In this document: one piece after another, positions 16,325-25,045 of the stretch
How positions within the stretch are numbered: position 1 is the stretch's first letter
Layout: each line of letters opens with the position of its first letter
Assembly (NCBI GenBank): GCA_019750135.1
Contig: JAIEOV010000009.1
Location: forward strand, 1-64,000
Origin: Reyranella sp.
Lineage (GTDB): Bacteria; Pseudomonadota; Alphaproteobacteria; Reyranellales; Reyranellaceae
Length of the DNA stretch: 64,000 bases
Reading direction: 5' to 3'
Program-made: the position numbers and the translations under genes
Notes under the pieces: generated by a model
The model's input: the letters and a program-made list of their open reading frames with translations, nothing else
Told to the model about the DNA's origin: nothing
Databases searched by the model: none

Positions 16325-18211
16325 CTACACGCGACCGGCGTGGCTCGCTCCCAGCCTTGCCTGCGCTGCCAGCCGAATGGGGGCGTTGACGGCGCCGTAG
16401 CCGCGGTAGCCGCGGCGTTCGACGATCTCGAAGAAGAAGCGGTCTTCGATGGTGTTCGTGTAGACCTGGAAGTACTCGGCGTCGCCTTCGCGGTCGTAGA
16501 AGATGTTGTGCGCCTTCAGCGTGTCGATCAGCTCCATCGTGAGCTCGCTCTTCGCTTCGAGGTCGTCGTAGTAGTTCTCGGGCACTGGCAGCAATTTCAC
16601 GCCGTTCGCTTCGAGCTGGCGCACCGTTGCCAGAAGATCGTCGGTCGAGAGCGCGATGTGCTGCACCCCCGAGCCGAAGGCCTCGGACAGGAAGCGCGAG
16701 GTCTGGGTGCGGCCGGACTGCGAGCCGTTCAGCACCAGGCGCAGCCGGCCATCATCGGATTGCACCACCTGGCTCTTCACCAGCCCGCCGGGATCGAGCA
16801 CGTCCTGCGCCGGCGTCTTATCGACCTCGAGCAGCGAGGTGTAGAACAGCAACCAGCTCAGCATCTCGTCGTAAAGCATCACCTGTTGCAGGTGGTCGAC
16901 CCGCTGCAGGCCAGCGTCGCCTTTAGAAGAACAGTCTTCGACGGCACGGAATTCAATGTCCCACACACGCCCCAGGTCGGTCTTGGGATCGATGAAATAG
17001 ACCAGGCTGCCGCCCAATCCGCGCACTGCGGGGATCTCCAGCTCGCCCGGCCCGACGGCCTGCCTGAACGGCATATCGAGCAGCAGCTGGGCGCGATCCA
17101 GCGTGGCGGCGGCATCGTCGACGCGAAGGCCGAGCGCGCAGACCGACGTGCCGTGGGTGATGTTGTAGGAGTGGGCGAAGCCTTCCTTCTCCGTATTGAC
17201 CACGATGTTGATGTCGCCCTGGCGCCATCGCGTGACCTGCTTGGAGATGTGCTGGCCGGCGCGGCGGAAGCCCAGCCCCTGCAGCATGCTCTCGAACGGG
17301 CCCGCGGCCTGATCGTCCAGCGCGAACTCGATGAACTCGACACCGAGGCACTTGGCCCGCGGCGGCATCGGCGTCAGGCCGGCGACCGTGTGGCCCGAGC
17401 GCGCATGCAAACGGTCCAAGAGATAGATCAGCGAGCGATGGCCATCGACCGCCACCTGGCGGGTCGAGCCGCTGCGGAACTGGTCGTTGAAGATCTCCAG
17501 GGAGAACAGGCCGTCGAAGCCGGTGGCGGCCAGCGCATCCATGAAATCGTCGAGCGGGAAGTCGCCCTGCCCCGGGAAATTGCGGAAGTGCCGGCTCCAC
17601 GACAGGTAGTCCATGTCGAGCCGCGGCGCATCGGCGGCCTGCACGAGAAAGATGCGGTCGCGCGGAATGGCGCGGATGGCGGAGAGATCGGTGCCGCGCG
17701 CCAGGATGTGGAAGGTATCAAGCACCAGGCCGACGGCAGGATGGTCGGCGCGCCGCACCGCCTCCCAGGCGTCGCGGTAGTCGTTGATGTGGCGGCCCCA
17801 GGCCAGCGCCTCGAAGGCGACGCGCATGCCGCGGCGCTGGGCGCGGTCACCGAGCTCGCGCAGGTCGGCGGCGGCGCGGTCGATGCCGCCCAGGCTGTCA
17901 GGCGAGACGTTGGAGCAGACCATCAGCAGATCGCAGCCCAGCGCCTCCATGACGTCGAACTTGCGCTCGGCGCGGGTCATGGCGCGCTCGCGCAAGGCGG
18001 GCGGCATGCCCTCGAAATCGCGGAACGGCTGGAAGGTGATCGTCTGCAGCCGGTAGTCCTCGATCATGCGCCGCACGTCGGCGGGCGATCCGTTGAACGA
18101 CAGAAGATCGTTCTCGAACAGCTCGACGCGCTCGAAGCCCGCGTTGGCGATGGCCTCGAGCTTGTCGTCGAGCCCGCCGCTCAGGCAGACCGTGGCGATG
18201 GCCGTCTTCAT
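16325..18211 (-). CDS. quiC1: 3-dehydroshikimate dehydratase, two-domain (TIM barrel + HPPD-like)
   Basis: 628 residues. The N-terminal half (1 to about 280) is a sugar-phosphate isomerase/epimerase-type TIM barrel, from MKTAIATVCLSGGLDDK on. The C-terminal half is 4-hydroxyphenylpyruvate-dioxygenase-like, with HIALSTDDL and FFFEIVERRGYRGYG near the end. This fusion and length match bacterial QuiC1-type enzymes, in which the barrel dehydrates 3-dehydroshikimate to protocatechuate. GGGAGG lies just upstream of ATG 18211, which also overlaps the stop of the shikimate dehydrogenase gene (ATGA, 18208-18211). It is the last gene of the transport/catabolic operon. A longer frame upstream overlaps the dehydrogenase and is not used. 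Confidence 0.87.
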   Translation of the reverse strand: MKTAIATVCLSGGLDDKLEAIANAGFERVELFENDLLSFNGSPADVRRMIEDYRLQTITFQPFRDFEGMPPALRERAMTRAERKFDVMEALGCDLLMVCSNVSPDSLGGIDRAAADLRELGDRAQRRGMRVAFEALAWGRHINDYRDAWEAVRRADHPAVGLVLDTFHILARGTDLSAIRAIPRDRIFLVQAADAPRLDMDYLSWSRHFRNFPGQGDFPLDDFMDALAATGFDGLFSLEIFNDQFRSGSTRQVAVDGHRSLIYLLDRLHARSGHTVAGLTPMPPRAKCLGVEFIEFALDDQAAGPFESMLQGLGFRRAGQHISKQVTRWRQGDINIVVNTEKEGFAHSYNITHGTSVCALGLRVDDAAATLDRAQLLLDMPFRQAVGPGELEIPAVRGLGGSLVYFIDPKTDLGRVWDIEFRAVEDCSSKGDAGLQRVDHLQQVMLYDEMLSWLLFYTSLLEVDKTPAQDVLDPGGLVKSQVVQSDDGRLRLVLNGSQSGRTQTSRFLSEAFGSGVQHIALSTDDLLATVRQLEANGVKLLPVPENYYDDLEAKSELTMELIDTLKAHNIFYDREGDAEYFQVYTNTIEDRFFFEIVERRGYRGYGAVNAPIRLAAQARLGASHAGRV

Positions 18212-19095
18212 TTCGGTCCTCCCGTCGGAGACGCCGCATCGCGGGCCGCGCAGGCCGTCTCGAAGGTCTGCTTCATGCGCCCAACGTCGGGCACCAGACC
18301 GGTGAAATGGCGGAAGGCATCGACGGCCTGGTGCACGCACATGCCGCCGCCATTCATGGTGCGGCAGCCCTTCTTCTGGGCGGCCAGCACGAACTTCGTG
18401 TCGATCGGCGTGTAGATCACGTCGGCGACGAAATGATGCTTCTGGATCAGCCGCACCGGCAATGGCAGGCCGGGATAGCCCGTCATGCCGACGGGCGTGG
18501 CATTGACGATGCCGGCGACTTGCTCCGCCGCCGTTTCGGGATCGGTCAGCAACTCACAGCGATCGGCGCCGAAGCGCATGATGAGGTCGGCGCAGAGCCC
18601 GGTCGCGCGGGCCTGGTCCTGGTCGTAGATGCGCACCGTCGAGGCGCCGAGCGCCATCAACGCCACGGCGACGGCGCGCCCTGCCCCGCCGGCGCCCAGC
18701 AGCAGCACCGGCTTGCCGCGCACGGCATCGGCGCCGAAGGTCTCGATGAAGGCCTGGCGGAAGCCCGAGCAATCGGTGTTGTGGCCGGTGGTGCGGCCGC
18801 CCTTGTCGAACACCACCGTGTTGACCGCGCCGATCTCCGTCGCCTCGGTCGAGACCGCGTCGAGCAGCGGGATCACCGCTTCCTTGAACGGGTGGGTGAT
18901 GTTGACGCCGGCGAAGCCTGCCGTGCGGGCCGCCGTCAGCAAATCCTCGAGACGCCGGCCCTGCAGGGTCGCGACGTCCATCAGATGGTAGTGGCCCGAG
19001 ACACCCGCCGCCGCGAACGCATCCTCGTGCAGCGCCGGCGCCAGCGACTTCTGGATGTTGGTGCCGATCAGGCCGACGAGCATACGTGACGTCAT
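18208..19095 (-). CDS. Shikimate/quinate dehydrogenase (AroE family)
   Basis: 295 residues. The N-terminal substrate domain has IGTNIQKSLAPALHEDAF (the shikimate-binding SxS-type motif, here Q-K-S), GVNITHPFKEAVIP with the catalytic Lys, and NTDCSGF. A Rossmann domain follows with LLGAGGAGRAVAVAL. Next to a 3-dehydroshikimate dehydratase and a transporter, it probably acts catabolically, oxidising shikimate or quinate, rather than as the biosynthetic AroE. The ATG at 19095 has AGGAGAA upstream and lies 11 bp after the ATPase gene. Confidence 0.85.
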   Translation of the reverse strand: MTSRMLVGLIGTNIQKSLAPALHEDAFAAAGVSGHYHLMDVATLQGRRLEDLLTAARTAGFAGVNITHPFKEAVIPLLDAVSTEATEIGAVNTVVFDKGGRTTGHNTDCSGFRQAFIETFGADAVRGKPVLLLGAGGAGRAVAVALMALGASTVRIYDQDQARATGLCADLIMRFGADRCELLTDPETAAEQVAGIVNATPVGMTGYPGLPLPVRLIQKHHFVADVIYTPIDTKFVLAAQKKGCRTMNGGGMCVHQAVDAFRHFTGLVPDVGRMKQTFETACAARDAASPTGGPK

Positions 19096-19106
19096 CGCGG
19101 TTTCTC

Positions 19107-19844
19107 CTATGTCGCTGGGGCCAGCCCGCCGCCCAGGAAGAGCTGGGCGATGCGCGGGTCGGCCAGGATGTTCGGCGCAGTGTCTTCGATGCGGGTCTGG
19201 CCCTGTTCCAGCACCAGCCCATAGTCGGAGATGGCGAGCGCCTGGCGGGCATTCTGCTCGATCATCAGGATCGACACGCCGGCTTGGCGCAGGTCCTTCA
19301 GGATCGAAAAGACCTCCTGGACCATCAGCGGCGACAGGCCGATCGAGGGCTCGTCGATCAGCATCAGCTTGGGCTCGAGCAGCAGCCCGCGCGCGACTTC
19401 GAGAAGCTTCTGCTGGCCGCCCGACAGGGTCGAGGCCTGGGCATCGGCCTTCTCGCGCAGCATGGGGAAGCGCGCCATCATCTCGTCCATGCGGCCGGCG
19501 AGCCGCGAGGTGTCGGAGAGCGCCACGCCGCCCAGCTCGAGATTGTGGCGCACCGACAGCTCGGGGAAGAGATTGCGGCCTTGCGGCACGTAGCACATGC
19601 CGGCATCGAGCATGCGCCGCGGTACATGCGAGGTCGTGTCGGCGCCGTCGAAGGTGACGCGGCCGGTGCGTACGCCCAGCAGGCCGAACACCGTCTTGAA
19701 CAGGGTCGACTTGCCGGCGCCGTTGGGGCCGATCACGGTGGTGATGGCGCCGCGCCGGATGGCGGCGGTGACGCCGTTCAGGATCGTCATCTTGCCGTAA
19801 CCGGCGACGACGCCGTCGAGGGTGAGGATCGCGTCGTCAGCCAT
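19107..19844 (-). CDS. livF: Branched-chain-type ABC transporter ATPase (LivF-like)
   Basis: 245 residues with Walker A GPNGAGKST (about 39-47), the signature LSGGQQKLLEVAR and Walker B LMLIDEPSIGLSP. The short form and 'YVPQGRNLFPELSVRHNL' mark the LivF subfamily of hydrophobic-amino-acid-type transporters. It pairs with the LivG-like ATPase encoded 1 bp upstream. The linked dehydrogenase and dehydratase suggest that the substrate is a hydroaromatic acid rather than an amino acid (inference). Confidence 0.92.
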   Translation of the reverse strand: MADDAILTLDGVVAGYGKMTILNGVTAAIRRGAITTVIGPNGAGKSTLFKTVFGLLGVRTGRVTFDGADTTSHVPRRMLDAGMCYVPQGRNLFPELSVRHNLELGGVALSDTSRLAGRMDEMMARFPMLREKADAQASTLSGGQQKLLEVARGLLLEPKLMLIDEPSIGLSPLMVQEVFSILKDLRQAGVSILMIEQNARQALAISDYGLVLEQGQTRIEDTAPNILADPRIAQLFLGGGLAPAT

Positions 19845-19845
19845 A

Positions 19846-20589
19846 TCAGTGTCCCAGATAGGCTTCGATCACCAGCGGATCGCGCCGCACCTCGGCGGGC
19901 GCGCCCTCGGCGATGATACGGCCTTCGGCCAGCACGATCAGCCGCGAGCACAGCGCCATGACGAATTCCATGTTGTGCTCGATCACCACGAAGGTAACGC
20001 CGGTCTCGCGGTTGATCGCCTCCAGCCGCTCGCGCAGGTCGGCCAGCATGGTGAGGTTGACGCCGCCGGCCGGCTCGTCGAGCAGCACCAGGCGCGAGCC
20101 CGACATGAAGGCCATGGCGGCGTCCAGAAGCTTCTGCTGGCCGTAGGACAGGCTGCCGGCCTTCTCGTCCTCGAGCCGGCGCAGGCGGAAGAAGTCGAGC
20201 ATGCGGTCGGCCTCGGCGCCCAAGCCGGCGTCGCGCGGGCCGAACAGGCGCGTGAGCCGCGAGCCGCGATGCTCCTGGCCGGCCAGGACCAGGTTCTCGC
20301 GCACCGTCAGCTCGGGGAAGACCTGCAGGAGCTGAAAGGTGCGGCTGACGCCCAGGCGATTGAGGCGCGAAGGCCTTAAGCCCGTCACGTCCTGGCCGTT
20401 GACCCGCACGCTGCCACGGTCGGGCACGAGCTGGCCCAGGATGCAGTTGAACAGCGTCGACTTGCCCGAGCCGTTGGGGCCGATGACGCCCAGGATCTCG
20501 CCGTCGCGGACGTCGAAGGAGACGCCGCGCACGGCTTGCACGCCGCCGAACGACTTCTCGATGTCGCGCACTTCGAGCAGCGCCGTCAT
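19846..20589 (-). CDS. livG: Branched-chain-type ABC transporter ATPase (LivG-like)
   Basis: 247 residues: Walker A GPNGSGKST, a LivG-type insert before the signature (LSYGQQKLLDAAMAFMSG) and Walker B LVLLDEPAGGVN. The C-terminal GAPAEVRRDPLVIEAYLG is characteristic of LivG. ATG 20589 overlaps the LivM stop (20586-20589), giving translational coupling; the frame continues upstream through livM but that part is a shadow. Confidence 0.92.
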   Translation of the reverse strand: MTALLEVRDIEKSFGGVQAVRGVSFDVRDGEILGVIGPNGSGKSTLFNCILGQLVPDRGSVRVNGQDVTGLRPSRLNRLGVSRTFQLLQVFPELTVRENLVLAGQEHRGSRLTRLFGPRDAGLGAEADRMLDFFRLRRLEDEKAGSLSYGQQKLLDAAMAFMSGSRLVLLDEPAGGVNLTMLADLRERLEAINRETGVTFVVIEHNMEFVMALCSRLIVLAEGRIIAEGAPAEVRRDPLVIEAYLGH

Positions 20590-21554
20590 GGCCGCGCCTT
20601 CCGGGTCAGCAGGCGCGTGGCGAGGCCGACGATGCCGCCGGGGAAGAAGGCCATCATGACCATCACCAGCACGGCGTAGATCAGCAGGTACCAGGTCTCC
20701 CAGGCGCGCAGCCATTCCGGCAGCAGCACGGCGATGCCGGCGCCGACGAACGGCCCGAGGAAGGTGCCGCTGCCGCCGATCACCACCATCAGCATGAACA
20801 GCAGCGAGGGCGCGAGCGCGAACGGGCTGGGATCGATGAACTCGACCAGCGGGGCATAGAGGCTGCCGGCCATGCCGCCATAGGCGCAGCCCAAGGCGAA
20901 GGCGAGCAAGGTGTAGAGCCGGACGTCGACGCCGAGACTCTCGGCGCGCAACGGGTTCTCGCGCAGAGCAGTGAAGGCGCGACCCCAGGGCGAGCGCACG
21001 ATCCACCACAGCACGAAGGTCATGATCGAAGCGATGCCGAGCACGAACCAATAGAAGCGGACGTGGTTGCGCAGCGGCCAGCCGAGGAACGACGGCCGCT
21101 CGATGTCGCGGATGCCCATGACGCCGCCGGTGATCCACTCCTCGTTGCGGAACACCAGCCAGCACAGGACCGAGAAGGCCAGCGTGACGAAGGCGAGGTA
21201 GTGCTTCTGCACCCGCAGGGCCGGGAAGCCGAGCGCGATGCCGATGGCGAAGGTGAGGAGGCCCGAGGCGGCGAAGGCCACGCCGAACGGATAGCCCGCC
21301 TTGGTGACGATGGCCGTCAGGTAGGCGCCGATGCCGACGAAGGCGGCCTGCGCCAGCGTCTCCTGGCCGGCATAGCCCACGATCAGGTTGACGCCCATGG
21401 CGGCGATCGCCGTCACCAGCCACAGGGTGAGGATGTAGGTGCCGTAGCGGCGCAGGCCGGGATACGGCACGCCGATGTCGCTGAGATCGACCGGCACCAG
21501 GGCCAGGAGCACCAGCAGGGCGAGGCCGATCAGCAGCGAGATGCGCGTGCTCAT
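20586..21554 (-). CDS. livM: Branched-chain-type ABC permease (LivM-like)
   Basis: 322 residues, strongly hydrophobic with roughly 8-10 membrane spans. GYAGQETLAQAAFVGIGAYLTA and the coupling-loop region SPWGRAFTALRENPLRAESLGVDV are typical of LivM. It is coupled by 4-bp overlaps to livH upstream (ATG at 21554) and livG downstream. Confidence 0.92.
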   Translation of the reverse strand: MSTRISLLIGLALLVLLALVPVDLSDIGVPYPGLRRYGTYILTLWLVTAIAAMGVNLIVGYAGQETLAQAAFVGIGAYLTAIVTKAGYPFGVAFAASGLLTFAIGIALGFPALRVQKHYLAFVTLAFSVLCWLVFRNEEWITGGVMGIRDIERPSFLGWPLRNHVRFYWFVLGIASIMTFVLWWIVRSPWGRAFTALRENPLRAESLGVDVRLYTLLAFALGCAYGGMAGSLYAPLVEFIDPSPFALAPSLLFMLMVVIGGSGTFLGPFVGAGIAVLLPEWLRAWETWYLLIYAVLVMVMMAFFPGGIVGLATRLLTRKARP

Positions 21555-22429
21555 ACGGCGCGCTCCTCTTTGCGGCCCAAAAGGCCCTGAGGGCGGAACA
21601 GGATGACCAGCACCAGCAGGATCAGCGGGATGGCCTGACGATAGGCCGTCGAGACATAGGCGGCGGCGAGGTTGTCCAAAACGCCGATCAGGAGGCCGCC
21701 GGCAATGGCGCCGCGCACCTGGTTGAAGCCGCCGACGATCGCCGCAACGAAGGCGATCAGGCCCAGCGTCTCGCCGTTGGAGAACTTGGCCAGGTAAATC
21801 GGTGAGACCAGCAGCGAGGCCATGGCAGCGAGCGCCGCGTTGATCAGGAAGGTGTAGAGGATCATGCGCTCGACCGGGACGCCCAGGATGCGGGCCACGG
21901 TCGGGTTCTGCGCCGTCGCCTGCATCTGGCGGCCGGTGCGCGTGCCGGCGAGGAACCACTGCAGCAGGACGATGGTGACCAGCGCCACCGCCAGCACGCC
22001 GAGCTGGGCCAGCGACACCGAGACGCCGGCCACGGTGATCAGCGTATCGGGCAGCAACGTCGGGAAGGTCTGGGCCTCGGCGCTATAGAAGTCCTTCACC
22101 GATTCCTTCAGCAGGATCGACAGCGCGATGGTCGAGATCACGAGCGGCAGCACGCCGCGGCGGATCAGCGGCCCGACGATGACGTAGCGGAAGGCCACGC
22201 CCAGCAGCAGCATCGAGCCCAGGATGGCGAGCAGCAGCGAGGGCAGGAACGGCACGCCGAACCAGCGCATGGCGATCAGCGCCAGGAACGCCGGCACCAT
22301 GACGAACTCGCCCTGGGCGAAGTTGATGGTCTGCGAGGTCTGCCACAGCAGCGTGAAGCCGATCGCCGCAAGGGCGTAGATCGCGCCGGTCGCCAGGCCC
22401 GAGATCAGGAGTTGGAGGAAGTCGGTCAT
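21551..22429 (-). CDS. livH: Branched-chain-type ABC permease (LivH-like)
   Basis: 292 residues with about 8 membrane segments. 'LISGLATGAIYALAAIGFTL' at the start, INFAQGEFVM and the coupling loop GRQMQATAQNPTVARILGV are hallmarks of LivH permeases. It follows the binding-protein gene after a 121-bp gap holding a GC-rich hairpin. Confidence 0.92.
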   Translation of the reverse strand: MTDFLQLLISGLATGAIYALAAIGFTLLWQTSQTINFAQGEFVMVPAFLALIAMRWFGVPFLPSLLLAILGSMLLLGVAFRYVIVGPLIRRGVLPLVISTIALSILLKESVKDFYSAEAQTFPTLLPDTLITVAGVSVSLAQLGVLAVALVTIVLLQWFLAGTRTGRQMQATAQNPTVARILGVPVERMILYTFLINAALAAMASLLVSPIYLAKFSNGETLGLIAFVAAIVGGFNQVRGAIAGGLLIGVLDNLAAAYVSTAYRQAIPLILLVLVILFRPQGLLGRKEERAV

Positions 22430-22477
22430 TTCCGTCGTCTCGACCGGAGCCGAGCATCGCGAGGCGGAGCGGACAGA

Positions 22478-22498
22478 CCTTGCCTGCAGCCGGCAAGG
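22478..22498. repeat. Hairpin in the binding-protein/permease junction of the liv-type operon
   Basis: CCTTGCC...GGCAAGG forms a 7-bp stem with a 7-nt loop, followed within a few bases by another C-rich/G-rich imperfect inverted repeat (22499-22528). It lies between the binding-protein stop and livH. Structures here often protect the upstream mRNA or partly stop transcription, giving more binding protein than permease. Confidence 0.4.
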
Positions 22499-22550
22499 CC
22501 CCTCGACTTCGCTACGCTACGCTCGGGGCGACGGTTCAATTTCGCCGCTA

Positions 22551-23690
22551 CTACTTCTTCAGCTTCGGCAGCGTCTCGGTGATGACCTGCTTGCCGTCCT
22601 TGACCTCGCCCAGGAAGGAGATGCGGTCGATCTCGCCTTTGTCGTCCCAGGTCGCCTCGATCAGGATGCCGGGCACCTTGTCAGGCGTGATGGTCATGCC
22701 GTGCAGGGCGGCGGCGATCGCCTTGGCATCGAGCTTGCCGGCCTTCTCGGCCGCCGCCTTGATCATGTAGGGCGCGATGTAGCCCTTCACGCCGTTATGA
22801 TCGGGCTTGGACTTGTACTTGGCCTCGTACTTCTTGCCGAACTCCTGGATGGCCGGCACCGGCGCATCGACGGTGAGCCCGACATGGCCCTTCACGCCGT
22901 TGGCGGCGTCGCCCGCCAGCTCGATCACCTTCTGGCCGAGCAAGGTGGTCTCGCCGATCAGCGGCTTGTTCAGGCCCTGCTTCTTGGCTTCCCGGAGAAA
23001 GCGCGCGCTCTCCTCCTCGTTCAGGTAGACGAAGATCGCGTCGGCGTTGGCGCCCTTGAGCTTGATGACGTCGGCGGCGAAGTCGGCCTGGCCGGCCTCG
23101 GTCGAGATGTCGGCCACGACCTTGATGTCGCGCGCCGCCAGCTCCTTGGTGATAGCGTCGCGGCCGCCCTTGCCGAAATCGTTGTTCACGTAGACGACGG
23201 CCACGGTCTTGGCCTTCACCCCGTCGCGCAGATAGTTGGCGATTTTGGGCATCGACACGTTCTGCCCGAACGACGTACGGAAGATGTACTTGGAGCCCTG
23301 GGCGGTCAGCGGGCCGGCCTCGCCGCCCATCACCTGCGGCACCTCGGCGTCAGCCGTGAGCTTCAGCGTGGCGCTGACCGAGCCAGAATAAATTGGTCCG
23401 AAGATGGCGATCGGCTTGTCGTCGAGCGCGCGCTGCACGGCGGCGCGCGCCTTGCCGGGATCGGACGCGGTGTCGATGAACTCGAGCTTGATCTTCTTGC
23501 CGAGGATGCCGCCCGAGTTGTTGATCTCCTCGACGGCCATGCTGGAGCCGTTCTTCCACATCGCGCCGACGGTGGCGCCGCCGCCCGAGAGCTCAATGAT
23601 GTTGGGAATTACGATGTCCTGGGCGAAGCCGGCAGGCGCCCACAGGCCGCCGATGGCGAGGCCCGCCACGGCCAGAGTCTTGCGCAACAT
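22551..23690 (-). CDS. Branched-chain-type ABC substrate-binding protein
   Basis: 379 residues. The Sec signal peptide ends near GLWAPAGFAQD. The mature protein has the type I periplasmic-binding fold of the LivK family (IELSGGGATVGAMWKNGSSMAVEEIN, 'AVVYVNNDFGKGGRDA'). It heads a seven-gene operon with livHMGF, a shikimate/quinate dehydrogenase and a dehydroshikimate dehydratase, so its ligand may be quinate, shikimate or a related acid. GAGGAG lies upstream of ATG 23690. The 74-bp gap to the LysR gene upstream would hold the promoter. Confidence 0.9.
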   Translation of the reverse strand: MLRKTLAVAGLAIGGLWAPAGFAQDIVIPNIIELSGGGATVGAMWKNGSSMAVEEINNSGGILGKKIKLEFIDTASDPGKARAAVQRALDDKPIAIFGPIYSGSVSATLKLTADAEVPQVMGGEAGPLTAQGSKYIFRTSFGQNVSMPKIANYLRDGVKAKTVAVVYVNNDFGKGGRDAITKELAARDIKVVADISTEAGQADFAADVIKLKGANADAIFVYLNEEESARFLREAKKQGLNKPLIGETTLLGQKVIELAGDAANGVKGHVGLTVDAPVPAIQEFGKKYEAKYKSKPDHNGVKGYIAPYMIKAAAEKAGKLDAKAIAAALHGMTITPDKVPGILIEATWDDKGEIDRISFLGEVKDGKQVITETLPKLKK

Positions 23691-23764
23691 GATCTACTCC
23701 TCGTTCTTGGTTTACGTTTCCCCGAACCATCATTGATGCCGGAGAAGAAAAGTAACGTCCATTA

Positions 23765-24712
23765 TCAAGATTTACGATTCTGCAAACCTGACGTTATTTT
23801 TCGGCGGGGTGCACCTTTTCCGACATGCAGCATTTCCATCTCCCGCCGGAGTAGCGCGATGAAGTGCTCGCAGTAGCTCGACAGGACGGCATCGCGCCGG
23901 AACGCGATATAGGTCTGAAACTCCGTCGATTCGATGATGGGGAGCGCCGTGATGCCATTCCAGTTGTCCGCGGCCAAGGTGAACTCGTCGATCACGGCGA
24001 TGCCCAGCCCGCGGCCAACCAGGGCGCAGACCATGGTGCCGAAGCGCGCCTTGATCGTGACGTCGTAGGTGACGCCGAGCCGCGCGAAGATGCCGGCCAT
24101 GATGCGGCCGTAGGGATCGTTCGGATCGATGCCGATCAGCGGATGGCGCACGATGTCGGCAGCCGAGATGCGGCTGCGCCGCGCCAGCGCATGACCCTCC
24201 GGCACGATGCAGAACAGGCGGCCCTTGGCCAGCGGCTCGAAGGTCAGCATGGGATGATCGAAGCGCGAGCTCATGGCCACGGCCTCGCCCTTGCCCAAAA
24301 GGATGTAGTCGAGCGCCTCCTCGAACTTCAGCACATCCATGTCGATCAGCAGGTTGGGGAAGCGCTTGCGCACGCCCTCGACGGCGCGCGGCACCATGAC
24401 GTTGGAGATGCTGGGTACCGAGCCGACGCGCAGCTCGGAGTCCGCGCCCTGCGACAGGCGGCGGATGACGTATTGCAGGTCGCCGACCTTGTCGTAGACG
24501 GCGTTCAGCTGGTTGAAGATGTCGCGCGCCTCGGGGCTCGGCGTGTAGCGACCGTGCCGCCGGCTGAACAGCTTCAGGCCGAGGATGGTCTCGGCATGTT
24601 TCATCACCCGGCTGACGCCGGGCGAGGAGACGTTCAGCAGGCGCGCCGCGCCGCCCACGGTTCCGGTCACCATGATGGCCCTGATGACCTCGATCTGGCG
24701 CAGCGTCAGCAT
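23765..24712 (-). CDS. LysR-family transcriptional regulator
   Basis: 315 residues with an N-terminal winged helix-turn-helix (MLTLRQIEVIRAIMVTGTVGGAARLLNVSSPGVSRVMKH) and a LysR effector-binding domain. The DNA-binding part resembles regulators of amino acid or opine uptake and catabolism. It lies directly upstream of, and in the same direction as, the liv-type/dehydroshikimate operon, and is a candidate regulator of it. The effector is unknown. Confidence 0.9.
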   Translation of the reverse strand: MLTLRQIEVIRAIMVTGTVGGAARLLNVSSPGVSRVMKHAETILGLKLFSRRHGRYTPSPEARDIFNQLNAVYDKVGDLQYVIRRLSQGADSELRVGSVPSISNVMVPRAVEGVRKRFPNLLIDMDVLKFEEALDYILLGKGEAVAMSSRFDHPMLTFEPLAKGRLFCIVPEGHALARRSRISAADIVRHPLIGIDPNDPYGRIMAGIFARLGVTYDVTIKARFGTMVCALVGRGLGIAVIDEFTLAADNWNGITALPIIESTEFQTYIAFRRDAVLSSYCEHFIALLRREMEMLHVGKGAPRRKITSGLQNRKS

Positions 24713-24778
24713 GCCGGCCGAGCATAGGCCAGGCGAAGGCCGCTATCGACGGGCCTGATCCGGGGATAGACTGACGAG

Positions 24779-24967
24779 ATGAGGTTGCGCTTGGACTGGC
24801 TGCAGGCCCTGCACGCCGCCGTTTTCGGACCGGCCCGTCAGCAGGCGCGGCAGCGGCCAATCTATGTCGGCATCGGCTACTGCCCGGCCTGCGACGGCCT
24901 GCGCGCCTCGAAGAGCCAGAGCTGCAATCACTGCGGCAGCACCGCCCCGGTCACCGCCGACGCTTGA
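24779..24967 (+). CDS. Small zinc-ribbon-like protein (62 aa)
   Basis: Short frame divergent from the LysR gene. Two CxxC pairs (CPACDGLRASKSQSCNHC) in the C-terminal half could bind one zinc ion. The N-terminal half is basic with no recognised domain. The cysteine spacing and the free intergenic location support a real gene, but it is short and has no clear ribosome site, so it may be a chance frame. Confidence 0.4.
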   Translation: MRLRLDWLQALHAAVFGPARQQARQRPIYVGIGYCPACDGLRASKSQSCNHCGSTAPVTADA

Positions 24968-25010
24968 CTACGCTGGCGCTCCGCCGCGTTGCGGCGGTTG
25001 TCGGGATGAT

Positions 25011-25045
25011 CTTGCCGGACCGCGGGCCTCCAGGCCCGCTCATGA
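25011..25045. repeat. REP element, left flank of the RAYT gene
   Basis: 35 bp with palindromic core gcgggcctccaggcccgc followed by tcatga. It is the exact reverse complement of 25602-25636, and it overlaps the stop codon of the RAYT gene (25040-25042). Confidence 0.85.

Noticed and set aside
16247..18415. 722-codon plus-strand frame opposite the dehydratase
   Set aside because: Low-complexity, charged shadow; the opposite strand encodes a complete two-domain enzyme.
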